The position numbers and the translations under genes are program-made. 64,000 nt of DNA, taken from contig NZ_JARADB010000005.1 in assembly GCF_028765165.1 (NCBI RefSeq), positions 1 through 64,000 on the forward strand, read 5' to 3'. Below are positions 1 to 7,768 of this stretch, one piece after another. This DNA comes from Paenibacillus sp. MAHUQ-63 (GTDB taxonomy: Bacteria > Bacillota > Bacilli > Paenibacillales > NBRC-103111). Position 1 is the stretch's first letter; every line of letters starts with the position of its first letter. The notes under the pieces were generated by a model. That model did not search any database. It had not been told where the DNA came from and worked only from the letters and a program-made list of their open reading frames with translations.

Positions 1-125
1 ACAGGCAGGTTACCTACGTGTTACTCACCCGTCCGCCGCTAAGCACCGAAGTGCTCCGCTCGACTTGCATGTATTAGGCACGCCGCCAGCGTTCGTCCTG
101 AGCCAGGATCAAACTCTCCATAATA
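1..125 (-). rRNA. rrs: 16S ribosomal RNA, 5' end only (partial)
   Basis: Read on the minus strand, the segment begins near the canonical start GGAGAGTTTGATCCTGGCTC and continues through the conserved ACGAACGCTGGCGGCGTGCC and TACATGCAAGTCGAGCGG stretches. Only the first ~125 bases of the 16S molecule are in the window; the rest lies beyond position 1. Two sigma-A-type promoters and a boxA-like leader lie upstream. Its place just downstream of bofA matches the rrnA position in B. subtilis. The exact mature 5' end is inferred by comparison with the B. subtilis molecule and may be off by a few bases. Confidence 0.95.
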
Positions 126-293
126 GTGGACGATTGCTCGTCCTTATTGAAAGCTGAATAGCTCAATTGACTTGCTAGCGAGATTATCAATCTCATGTTT
201 GAACGATTGCTCGTTCTGTTTACTCACTCGTTGTTCAGTTTTCAAAGATCAATGTCTTGCACTCACTACCGCGTTTCCGAAGCAGCGAAAAGT

Positions 294-322
294 AATATAC
301 CACACTAACAAATCTTTTGCAA
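294..322 (-). promoter_or_regulatory. rRNA operon promoter, proximal (P2-like)
   Basis: On the minus strand TTGCAA (317-322) and TATATT (294-299) are separated by exactly 17 bases, a good sigma-A promoter driving the 16S gene. Downstream of it, at about 232-252, lies a TCTTTGAAAACTGAACA leader segment, the boxA-like sequence commonly seen ahead of Bacillales rRNA genes. Confidence 0.75.
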
Positions 323-376
323 CTTGTTTTTCTCAAGTTACTCGTTATTCCCGCATGTCTCAGCGGCAACTTTTAT

Positions 377-406
377 AAGATACCACAGATCTCACGAACG
401 AGTCAA
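377..406 (-). promoter_or_regulatory. rRNA operon promoter, distal (P1-like)
   Basis: On the minus strand TTGACT (401-406) is followed after 18 bases by TATCTT (377-382). It is the second of two tandem promoters, about 85 bases upstream of the proximal one, an arrangement usual for Bacillus-type rrn operons. It lies between the end of bofA and the 16S gene. Its -10 is weaker than that of the proximal promoter. Confidence 0.6.
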
Positions 407-433
407 CCCGCATGAACGAAAAACTTTTACCAG

Positions 434-703
434 CTAGATCAGCACCAATTTCAACCCGACAAGCAAAAGTACACCCGGGACACCCAAGAACGTCACCGTC
501 CCTAGCGTGGCCGTATTGATCGGCAATTCAACGTGCGTATAGTCGCTTAGCAGATTCAATCCATAGAGAAGAAAGGCGGCCACAACAACATTCAGGCATA
601 ATGCCGATAACAGCCTGCCGCCGCTGCGGTTGCGCAGCACGACGATAAGCAGCATTAGCGAAGAAAGGATAAGCACTCCCCATACCGCATATTGCGTATA
701 CAC
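434..703 (-). CDS. bofA: BofA-family pro-sigma-K processing inhibitor
   Basis: This 89-residue protein has the BofA profile: an N-terminal membrane segment (about residues 5-25), a second hydrophobic stretch, and a C-terminal hydrophobic end carrying the family signature GVPGVLLLVGLKL. BofA sits in the outer forespore membrane and, with SpoIVFA, holds the SpoIVFB protease inactive, delaying sigma-K activation in the mother cell during sporulation. It starts 3 bases after the yaaL-like gene and is the last gene before the rRNA operon, as in B. subtilis. Function is inferred from family and position. Confidence 0.93.
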   Translation of the reverse strand: MYTQYAVWGVLILSSLMLLIVVLRNRSGGRLLSALCLNVVVAAFLLYGLNLLSDYTHVELPINTATLGTVTFLGVPGVLLLVGLKLVLI

Positions 704-706
704 AAG

Positions 707-997
707 CTACACCTCCAATAATCGATCCGTGTCGATCATGCTCAAATTCAGCTTCTTGGCTTGCTTGATGAGCATCTCGAATCTTTTCTCCGCAGCTTCC
801 ATTGCATAGATGGCATAGTCGATCTGGTCCTTGTCCAACGCAAATTCAAAATGTGCCTGAGCAGCCACCCAGTTCGCGTGAGCCGCACGAATTTCTTGAA
901 GCAGCAACTGCTTGTCCTTCAGTTGTTCCTCTTTGATACTTTTCGGTTGCAGGTTCTTCCTTCCATGCATACCCAATAAAGCCAGTTTCACAAGCAT
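707..997 (-). CDS. yaaL: DUF2508 family protein, YaaL-like
   Basis: The 96-residue product is small, charged and mostly helical, with no membrane segment and a probable coiled-coil middle. It matches the position and size of B. subtilis yaaL (DUF2508) between recR and bofA. The ATG is preceded by GGGAGG and by a second purine block, GGAGG, just before the codon. The biochemical role of the family is not known to me. The assignment rests mainly on synteny and overall character. Confidence 0.8.
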   Translation of the reverse strand: MLVKLALLGMHGRKNLQPKSIKEEQLKDKQLLLQEIRAAHANWVAAQAHFEFALDKDQIDYAIYAMEAAEKRFEMLIKQAKKLNLSMIDTDRLLEV

Positions 998-1105
998 GCC
1001 TCCATTCCTCCCAATTGCGGGTTAATCTATCCCTATGCATATGGGAGAAACGTAGCAAATAGAACCACAAAAAAAGAGAGCCTCACGGCTCCCTTCTCGT
1101 ATCTA

Positions 1106-1702
1106 TTATAATTCCCTGCGGCCTTCCATGGCTTTGGACAATGTCACTTCATCCGCATATTCCAAATCCCCGCCCACTGGCAGCCCATGCGCAATTCGCG
1201 TTACACGCAATCCGAACGGTTTGACAAGTCGGGATAAGTACATGGCCGTCGCTTCCCCTTCGATATTCGGGTTGGTAGCCAAGATTAACTCCTGCACGGT
1301 CTCATCGCCCAACCGCTTAAGGAGCTCCGCGATATGAATCTGATCCGGTCCGATTCCCTCCATCGGCGATATCGCGCCGTGGAGCACGTGGTAGTAGCCC
1401 TCGAACTCTTTGGTACGCTCCAGAGCGACCAAATCCTTGGGCTCCTGCACGACACATATGACGGACCCGTCCCTGCTCTTATCCTGGCAGATCCGGCAAG
1501 GGTCGACGTCCGTAATGTTGCAGCATACGGAGCAGTAGTGCAGGTTTCTTTTCACATTAACAAGCGCCTTCGCGAAATCGATCACGTCTTCTTCCTTCAT
1601 CCGAAGCACATGAAAAGCGAGCCTTCCCGCCGTCTTGGGACCTACCCCGGGCAGGCGGGAAAAAGCATCGATTAATTTGGAAATCGGTTCAGGGTAATGC
1701 AT
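1106..1702 (-). CDS. recR: Recombination mediator protein RecR
   Basis: RecR works with RecF and RecO to load RecA onto SSB-coated single-stranded DNA during gap repair. The 198-residue length is normal. An N-terminal helix-hairpin-helix (LPGVGPKTAGRLA, residues 17-29) is followed by a four-cysteine zinc finger (C57, C60, C69, C72) and a Toprim domain beginning with VICVVQEPKDL near residue 81. The ATG overlaps the stop of the upstream ybaB gene by one base (TAATG), so the two are probably translationally coupled. The order dnaX-ybaB-recR is widely conserved. Confidence 0.98.
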   Translation of the reverse strand: MHYPEPISKLIDAFSRLPGVGPKTAGRLAFHVLRMKEEDVIDFAKALVNVKRNLHYCSVCCNITDVDPCRICQDKSRDGSVICVVQEPKDLVALERTKEFEGYYHVLHGAISPMEGIGPDQIHIAELLKRLGDETVQELILATNPNIEGEATAMYLSRLVKPFGLRVTRIAHGLPVGGDLEYADEVTLSKAMEGRREL

Positions 1703-2013
1703 TAGAACAATCCAGGGATATTCATTCCGCCTGTGAATTTGCCCATATCCTTATTGGCAACTTCCTCCGCCTTGGCCATCGCATCATTAACGGCTGTAAG
1801 TACCAGGTCTTGCAGCATTTCTACATCGTCCGGATCAACCGCTTCAGGCTTGATGGTGATGCTTTGCACTTTCTTGTGGCCGTTCACGACACAAGTCACA
1901 ACACCGCCTCCGGCTGTGCCTTCGATGATTTTGGTGCCAAGCTCCTCTTGAGCCTTCATCATTTGCTCCTGCATTTTCTTCACTTGCTTCATCATTTGGT
2001 TCATGTTATTCAT
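1702..2013 (-). CDS. ybaB: YbaB/EbfC family nucleoid-associated protein
   Basis: The 103-residue protein begins with a methionine- and glutamine-rich amphipathic helix (NMNQMMKQVKKMQEQM) typical of the YbaB/EbfC family, followed by the conserved GTAGGGVVTC core. Family members are dimeric DNA-binding proteins associated with the nucleoid; the B. subtilis counterpart is YaaK. It lies between dnaX and recR, with a 22-base gap to dnaX and a one-base overlap with recR, so it is likely co-transcribed with both. Confidence 0.95.
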   Translation of the reverse strand: MNNMNQMMKQVKKMQEQMMKAQEELGTKIIEGTAGGGVVTCVVNGHKKVQSITIKPEAVDPDDVEMLQDLVLTAVNDAMAKAEEVANKDMGKFTGGMNIPGLF

Positions 2014-2035
2014 GGTTTGGTATGCTCCTTTGTAT

Positions 2036-3784
2036 TTAGTCTTCTTTGATGGTCACTAGCTCCTCGCCAAACAGTTGAATGGCTTCGGAAATCCATTCTT
2101 CCTTCGGCGGCGCTGCGGCTCCGGGATGCCCCTCATCCGCCACAAGCTCCATGACTTCAGGCGTCGAGCTGGTCGCCTCGTTCTTGGCGTCGTCCCACTC
2201 CTTGCGCATAATCGTAAGCAATCGCATGGGCTTACCGAATACGGAGGCCAGCACTTGCTCGATAATGAGCTTGTTTTCCGGCTTCTCGGTCGTGTTACGG
2301 TGCATATCATTCTTGAATGCAACGAGAACGACATCATCCAGCACGGAAACCAGATCGCCATTCACGAACCAGGCGTGAACCGTTATCTTCCTTTCCTTCA
2401 CAAGGCCCAGAACCTGACTCCACTTCATGAGCCCCGCCTTCGTCTCCGGCCCCTCCGAAGCTTTCAAGTAGCCGTCCAGTTTAATTCCGGACTTCTTCGA
2501 AGGCGCGGAGGCCGACATAATCTTGGCAGCCGGCTTCGCTTGCGGTACAGCCGCGCCCGTTACTCCCGATTTTACCAGTCCGGCTATCTGCTCTTCAAGT
2601 TGTTTGAGCCTCTGGGTCATCTGAGCCATGAGATCGCCCTGCGGCATCCGCTGACCGGCATCCGCCGAGCTGCTGACCGCCGCTTGGCCGCCCCCGCCGC
2701 GGTGGCCACCGCACATCTTCATGATGGAGATTTCGAGCAAGGTTTGGGGCTGGACGGAATATTTCATTTCGCTCTGGTAATGATTGAGCGTTTCGATCAT
2801 GCCCATCATTTCAGCCGGTGTGAAGTGACTGGCAATCTCACTAAGCTCTCGCATATCGAACACACGTTCCGTGATGACCGGTGAATTCGGCACCATGCGG
2901 ACCATGAGCAAATCGCGGAAGTAGTTAATCAAATTTTCTATGCATTTGTCGGCGCTCTTGCCTTCTTGCATGAATGTATCGATCAATTCGAGCGCAGCTC
3001 CGAGATTCTTGTCCTTAATATAAAGCACGAGCTTCTTGAATTGATCGGAAGCTACGCCGCCGGTGATGGACAAGATGTCGGACAGCTGAACCTCGCCGGT
3101 GGCGAAGGAGGTCGCCTGATCCAGCAAGCTTAACGCATCGCGCATCCCGCCGTCGGATAGTCGGGCGATATAATGCAGAGCTTCCTCGCTGATCGAGATT
3201 CCCTCTTGATCACAAATATATTGCAGCCGCTGCACCTGATCGTCCATGGAAACCCGCCGGAAGTCAAAACGCTGACACCGGGAAATGATGGTCGCCGGAA
3301 TCTTGTGCGGCTCTGTCGTAGCCAATACAAACATCACATGAGCCGGCGGCTCCTCAAGCGTCTTCAAGAGCGCATTGAAGGCTTCTGTCGTCAGCATGTG
3401 CACTTCATCAATAATATAAACCTTCTGCCTGACTTCAGTCGGGGCGTACTTGACCTTATCCCGGATATCGCGAATTTCCTCCACCCCGCGATTGGAGGCG
3501 GCATCGATCTCGACGACGTCCATGACAGCGCCTTCCGTAATCCGCTCGCAGGCCGAGCAGGCGTTACAAGGCTCCTCCGCCGGTCCGTTCAGACAGTTCA
3601 CGGCTTTGGCCAATATTTTGGCAGTACTCGTCTTGCCTGTTCCCCTTGGACCGTTGAATAAATAAGCATGCGTCAGGCGATTTTCCCGCAAAGAATTCTG
3701 CAGCGTCTGTGTGATATGCGTCTGACCGACCACATCGCGAAACGTCTGAGACCTCCACGTTCGATATAGAGCAATATGTGCCAT
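2036..3784 (-). CDS. dnaX: DNA polymerase III subunit gamma/tau
   Basis: DnaX is the clamp-loader ATPase that opens the beta clamp and links the polymerase to the helicase. The 582-residue product has Walker A GPRGTGKTS (about 45-53), a zinc-binding set ending CNACSACE, Walker B IIDEVHML, and the sensor/arginine-finger region ending IISRCQRFDF. A linker rich in Ala, Gln and Lys leads to a C-terminal polymerase-binding domain. A TTG 15 bases upstream is open in frame, but the ribosome-binding site GGAGAGG overlaps it, so the ATG beginning MAHIALYRTW is preferred. The usual WRPQ motif reads WRSQ here. Confidence 0.97.
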   Translation of the reverse strand: MAHIALYRTWRSQTFRDVVGQTHITQTLQNSLRENRLTHAYLFNGPRGTGKTSTAKILAKAVNCLNGPAEEPCNACSACERITEGAVMDVVEIDAASNRGVEEIRDIRDKVKYAPTEVRQKVYIIDEVHMLTTEAFNALLKTLEEPPAHVMFVLATTEPHKIPATIISRCQRFDFRRVSMDDQVQRLQYICDQEGISISEEALHYIARLSDGGMRDALSLLDQATSFATGEVQLSDILSITGGVASDQFKKLVLYIKDKNLGAALELIDTFMQEGKSADKCIENLINYFRDLLMVRMVPNSPVITERVFDMRELSEIASHFTPAEMMGMIETLNHYQSEMKYSVQPQTLLEISIMKMCGGHRGGGGQAAVSSSADAGQRMPQGDLMAQMTQRLKQLEEQIAGLVKSGVTGAAVPQAKPAAKIMSASAPSKKSGIKLDGYLKASEGPETKAGLMKWSQVLGLVKERKITVHAWFVNGDLVSVLDDVVLVAFKNDMHRNTTEKPENKLIIEQVLASVFGKPMRLLTIMRKEWDDAKNEATSSTPEVMELVADEGHPGAAAPPKEEWISEAIQLFGEELVTIKED

Positions 3785-3902
3785 AGCGTTCCTCTCCAAT
3801 AATCCCTCCGTGGAATGACTGAATCCATTATACTATAACCCCTCTGGGGATGAAATAGAGGATCACTCACAAGGGCCATTCGTCCCTCAAAATGGGCAAA
3901 AT

Positions 3903-3926
3903 AAAAACGCCTCGTAAGAAGGCGTT
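3903..3926 (-). terminator. Intrinsic terminator of the SRP RNA gene
   Basis: On the minus strand an AACGCCT/AGGCGTT stem with a short loop is followed by a T-run. It lies about 20 bases past the predicted 3' end of the SRP RNA and separates that transcript from dnaX. Confidence 0.85.
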
Positions 3927-3947
3927 CTAGTCATTATCGATATATAA

Positions 3948-4217
3948 ACCGTGCACCTGTTATTGATAAAGTGATACAAGCGAACTCTTATCGTTAGCTC
4001 AAGTCAGGCAGCCCTTCGGCACATGGAACCTCTCACTTACGGCTGCTTCCTTCCGGACCTGACCGGGTTCATGAGCATCCATTGCGAAGGACCCAACTCT
4101 CAACACCACGTGTAAGAGCCAGACCTCACATCACAGTACCGCTAACAGGAATTCAACCTCGCTACAGCGGATTGCGAGTTACAGGGCACCGCTACCTCCC
4201 CGTCTAGCACAGTAAAG
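3948..4217 (-). ncRNA. ffs: Signal recognition particle RNA, large Gram-positive (6S-L type)
   Basis: This is the RNA scaffold of the SRP, which binds Ffh and targets nascent membrane and secreted proteins. Read on the minus strand it carries the GGGGAGGTAGCGGTGCCCTGTAAC Alu-type 5' domain, the S-domain core GGTCAGGTCCGGAAGGAAGC with its GGAA tetraloop, and the 3' closing segment ending AGGTGCACGG. The length of about 270 bases is that of the B. subtilis scRNA with Alu and S domains. It lies upstream of dnaX as in B. subtilis. Ends are estimated by comparison with that molecule. Confidence 0.96.
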
Positions 4218-4269
4218 TTAGTATAGCCGATTCACATGCAAATAGCAACCGAGGGGCAAAATCTACCTC

Positions 4270-4683
4270 TTAGGGCGTCATTTTCACCACAATGTCGTAA
4301 CGCGGCATGTTGGTGTCCAGAGCATTCTGCACGAGAGAGCGAAGCTCCTCTACTTGTGCCGGCGTCAGGTAAGCCTTAGGCTTTACTTTCACCCGTACAG
4401 TCGTACCGTTCATAGCGATATTACTCTTCTCAATCTCCGGGAACTGGGCAAGCACGGCTTTCATTAGATTGGAATCATCCTCGTAGTGGTGATACGTAGG
4501 GTTGAGCGGATTATTCGGATTGACGCTGGTCAAACCCATGTAGCCGTCCTTCTTGTACTGCTGCGCTTTGTACTGGGCATTGGAGTTATCCGGCGGATTC
4601 TTGTCGCCCGCATTCATCGCGCAGCCGGCCAAGCTTGCCGTCAGCAAGATCGCTCCTGTCCATCTAAGCATTCCCCTGAACAT
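4270..4683 (-). CDS. YhcN/YlaJ-like sporulation lipoprotein
   Basis: The 137-residue product has a lipoprotein signal with lipobox SLAGC (lipidated Cys about residue 21), a low-complexity Asn/Gln/Lys region, and a C-terminal domain (about 75-137) resembling the YhcN/YlaJ spore lipoprotein family. An upstream in-frame ATG exists, but GGGAGGTG lies 6-7 bases before the chosen ATG and overlaps the earlier one. A candidate sigma-G promoter is visible upstream. Family members are found in the spore inner membrane or coat; the exact role here is inference. Confidence 0.75.
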   Translation of the reverse strand: MFRGMLRWTGAILLTASLAGCAMNAGDKNPPDNSNAQYKAQQYKKDGYMGLTSVNPNNPLNPTYHHYEDDSNLMKAVLAQFPEIEKSNIAMNGTTVRVKVKPKAYLTPAQVEELRSLVQNALDTNMPRYDIVVKMTP

Positions 4684-4717
4684 AAAAACACCTCCCATTG
4701 GACTCTAAGCCTAAGCT

Positions 4718-4746
4718 TAGGATGACCAAGGGAGGACGTCTTATGC
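4718..4746 (-). promoter_or_regulatory. Candidate sigma-G promoter of the lipoprotein gene
   Basis: On the minus strand GCATA (4742-4746) and CATCCTA (4718-4724) are 17 bases apart, close to the forespore sigma-G pattern (GHATR, then CATWHTA). It lies about 35 bases before the lipoprotein start, consistent with late forespore expression. Short degenerate motifs like this also occur by chance. Confidence 0.4.
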
Positions 4747-4774
4747 TGATTGGCAGCACAACAAATGATGCCAA

Positions 4775-4972
4775 TTAGATTCCGTATTTCTTTTTGAACT
4801 TGTCGACACGGCCGCCTACATCGATAAACTTTTGTTTACCTGTGTAGAAAGGATGGCAATTCGAGCAAATCTCCACGCGAAGATTTTGCTTGATTGAACC
4901 CGTTTCGAACACGTTACCACAAGCGCAAGTCACTGTGGTTGCATGATAAGTAGGATGAATACCTGCTTTCAT
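4775..4972 (-). CDS. rpmE: 50S ribosomal protein L31, zinc-binding type
   Basis: The 65-residue protein is full-length bacterial L31, with the start MKAGIHPTYH and the C-terminal DVGGRVDKFKKKYG characteristic of the family. Cysteines 16, 18, 36 and 39 (CAC and CSNC) form the zinc site, so this is the C+ paralog rather than the zinc-free form induced under zinc starvation. It follows rho and a radical-SAM gene on the same strand; in B. subtilis rpmE is also next to rho. Confidence 0.98.
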   Translation of the reverse strand: MKAGIHPTYHATTVTCACGNVFETGSIKQNLRVEICSNCHPFYTGKQKFIDVGGRVDKFKKKYGI

Positions 4973-5081
4973 GTTGGTTCACCTCTTTCCGCCCTGAATC
5001 ATGTGCTGAATCAGAGTTAATGGACGTACTTTTGCATTGTAGCACACTCGCAAGTTCGATTGCAACGGGAAATCTTCTCGA

Positions 5082-6356
5082 TTAGAGGATCATGGCCGCA
5101 TTGCGATCGCTGGTATAAAACTTCGGCGTATGCGAGTAGGAGCCGAGTACGACATCCGGCAATTCTTGTTCGAAAATCTCGATCATCTGCTTCATGCCCA
5201 GCAGCTCGCCGCGAGCTTTGGGAATAATGCCGAGATAACTTTCCGGATCAATATTCAGGTTGCGCAGCTGAATCAATTTCAATCCGGTTCTGCGTACGAA
5301 TTCGATCATCGCTTCAATCTCTTCCTCCCGGTCGGTAACGCCCGGAAATACGAGATAGTTGATCGAGGTAATAACCCCTTTGTCCGTGGCATAGCGAAGC
5401 GACTTCTCTACGTTCTTCAGCGTATAGGCCCGCGGCTTATAGTAGGCGTTGTAGTGATCGTCAAGCGCACTGATCGTGCTTACGCGCATCAGATCAAGTC
5501 CGGCGTCTACAATGCCGCGGATATGGTCGGTCAAGCCCGCATTCGTATTGATATTGATGTACCCCATCTTGGTGATCTCGCGCACTTGCTTGATCGCCGG
5601 AATAATGAGCGCCGCCTGCGTGCTCGGCTCTCCCTCGCAGCCTTGGCCGAACGAGATGATACTATCCGGCGTACGCAGATGCTCCAGCATAATTTGCGTG
5701 ATCTCGTCGACCCGCGGCTTGAAATTCATCCGGGTCTGCGGAGCCACGAAGCCACTCTCATCCGGTTGTTCCGAGATACAGCCGAAGCATCCGGCATTGC
5801 AGGAATAGGATACCGGTACGGCTCCCTCCCACCGCTGCAGGAACGTATTCGAAGCTGTCAGACACTCGTAGCCGAGAGCACAGTTGGACAGATGCGCATA
5901 CAAGCGGTTCTCCGGGTATTTGGCGGTTAACGACTTGACTTGGGATTCCAGCTCATTGACATCGCAATGAATGGGATTCCAGAAGTACGGGTTATCCGTC
6001 AAACGGGCGGCGACGTAGAAGGCGTCGTCCTTCCATACAACGGCCGTGTAACCAAAAAGCGGCAATGCCTTGCTCTTGTCCGATTTCACATAGCCCGGCA
6101 GCAGCAGCCGTGTGAACCCCTGCGGGAGCAGCGCTCCAACAGCATGATAATCGCCGGGGACCAGCTTCATCTCTCCCGTCTCGGCATCAATGCCGACCGG
6201 CCGTGTGAACGGCAGACTGACGAGCGTTGCCCCCTCGGGCAGAGGGATCAGCTCGTCCTCCATAATTTCGGTGATCATTTCGGCATTCCGGCCAAGCGCC
6301 AGGAAATCCGGATGATCAAAGACGTTTCCTTGTGAGTCTGAATAAACCAAATTCAT
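5082..6356 (-). CDS. Radical SAM protein of unknown substrate
   Basis: The 424-residue protein has a radical-SAM cluster motif CNAGCFGC (CX3CX2C, cysteines about 186, 190 and 193) that would bind a [4Fe-4S] cluster and S-adenosylmethionine, followed by an FGQGCEGEPS glycine-rich motif suited to SAM binding. About 180 residues precede the motif, an unusually long N-terminal extension with no domain I recognise; it contains further cysteines (C131, C159, C165). The start has AGAGGAG upstream. It sits between rho and rpmE, two strongly conserved neighbours. Substrate and pathway cannot be told from the sequence. Confidence 0.85.
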   Translation of the reverse strand: MNLVYSDSQGNVFDHPDFLALGRNAEMITEIMEDELIPLPEGATLVSLPFTRPVGIDAETGEMKLVPGDYHAVGALLPQGFTRLLLPGYVKSDKSKALPLFGYTAVVWKDDAFYVAARLTDNPYFWNPIHCDVNELESQVKSLTAKYPENRLYAHLSNCALGYECLTASNTFLQRWEGAVPVSYSCNAGCFGCISEQPDESGFVAPQTRMNFKPRVDEITQIMLEHLRTPDSIISFGQGCEGEPSTQAALIIPAIKQVREITKMGYININTNAGLTDHIRGIVDAGLDLMRVSTISALDDHYNAYYKPRAYTLKNVEKSLRYATDKGVITSINYLVFPGVTDREEEIEAMIEFVRRTGLKLIQLRNLNIDPESYLGIIPKARGELLGMKQMIEIFEQELPDVVLGSYSHTPKFYTSDRNAAMIL

Positions 6357-6399
6357 AACGGTACTCCTCTTTATGCGTTAAGACATCTTCGGCAGCCGC

Positions 6400-7698
6400 T
6401 TAGGATGCTGAGTTTTTCACTTTCCCTTTGCTGGCTCCTGACGGACCGCCCGCGGATGGTGAAGCCAAAGAGTCCAAGAACTCTTGATTCGTTTTTGCTT
6501 CGGCAAGCTTCTTGATGAAGGATTCCGTATATTCATGGGAATCGTTCATGCCTTTGCGCAGCGCCCATATTTTCTCAAGCTCATCCTTGCTCAAGAGAGC
6601 CTCTTCGCGGCGCGTTCCGGACCGGCGAATGTCGATGGCCGGGAATATGCGGCGTTCCGCCATTCTACGGTCAAGGTGAAGCTCGAGATTCCCCGTACCT
6701 TTAAATTCTTCATAAATGACGTCATCCATACGCGAACCCGTCTCCACGAGCGCCGTCGCCAGAATGGTCAGGCTGCCGCCTTCTTCGATGTTGCGGGCAG
6801 CTCCAAAGAAACGCTTGGGACGATGGAAGGCCCCCGGGTCGATCCCCCCGGATAATGTCCGTCCGGTAGGAGGCACCACGAGGTTGTACGCCCTGGCCAA
6901 ACGGGTAATGCTATCTAACAGGATGACAACATCCTTCTTGTGTTCAACGAGACGCATCGCGCGCTCCAGCACAAGCTCAGCGACTTTGATATGATTCTCA
7001 GGCAATTCATCGAAGGTGGATGCAACGACTTCCCCTTTGACGGAGCGCTGCATGTCCGTGACCTCCTCCGGACGCTCATCGATCAGCAGAACGAAAAGCT
7101 CGATATCCGGATAGTTCGTAGAAATACTGTTCGCTATTTCCTTAAGCAGCAGCGTTTTCCCCGCTTTGGGCGGAGCTACGATCAGACCGCGCTGTCCAAG
7201 ACCGACAGGGGCCAGCAGATCCATGATCCGCATGGAGATCTTCTGGGGCTCGGTTTCAAGTGTAATGCGCTTGTCCGGATACAGCGGCGTCAGCGCAGGG
7301 AAATGCAGCCGTTCCGCGGCTGTTTCCGGCTTCTCGCCGTTGACGGCTTCAACCTGAAGCAGTCCGAAATAGCGCTCGTTCTCCTTCGGCGGACGGCACT
7401 TGCCCGATACGATGTCCCCTGAGCGCAAATCGAATTTGCGAATCTGGGAAGCGGAAATATAAATGTCTTCAGAACTTGGAAGATAGTTAATGGGACGCAA
7501 GAATCCGAAGCCCTCTTGCAGGATCTCCAGAACGCCTTGCATGAACAATAAGCCACTTTCGGCAGCTTGTGCACGTAAAATTGCAAAGATGAGTTCTTTT
7601 TTCTTCAGCGTACCGTAGTATGGAATCTGATGTTTCTTAGCTAGTTTATATAATTCAGTAAGCTTGAGTACTTCAAGCTCAGCAAGCTGCATGCTCAT
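6400..7698 (-). CDS. rho: Transcription termination factor Rho
   Basis: Rho is the hexameric RNA-dependent ATPase that terminates transcription and suppresses antisense transcription. The 432-residue protein has the N-terminal helical Rho_N region (to about residue 45), a cold-shock-like RNA-binding domain, and the RecA-type ATPase with Walker A APPKAGKTLLLK and the downstream LLIDERPEEV segment. The C-terminal tail is Ser/Gly/Lys-rich and probably disordered. It follows murA by about 70 bases, as in the B. subtilis murAB-rho-rpmE region. Confidence 0.98.
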   Translation of the reverse strand: MSMQLAELEVLKLTELYKLAKKHQIPYYGTLKKKELIFAILRAQAAESGLLFMQGVLEILQEGFGFLRPINYLPSSEDIYISASQIRKFDLRSGDIVSGKCRPPKENERYFGLLQVEAVNGEKPETAAERLHFPALTPLYPDKRITLETEPQKISMRIMDLLAPVGLGQRGLIVAPPKAGKTLLLKEIANSISTNYPDIELFVLLIDERPEEVTDMQRSVKGEVVASTFDELPENHIKVAELVLERAMRLVEHKKDVVILLDSITRLARAYNLVVPPTGRTLSGGIDPGAFHRPKRFFGAARNIEEGGSLTILATALVETGSRMDDVIYEEFKGTGNLELHLDRRMAERRIFPAIDIRRSGTRREEALLSKDELEKIWALRKGMNDSHEYTESFIKKLAEAKTNQEFLDSLASPSAGGPSGASKGKVKNSAS

Positions 7699-7768
7699 GT
7701 TTCAACCACCAAACTATTAAATTTTCAATTGGATTCTAGCATTGCCTGTTGTTTGGAACTTTATTCCT

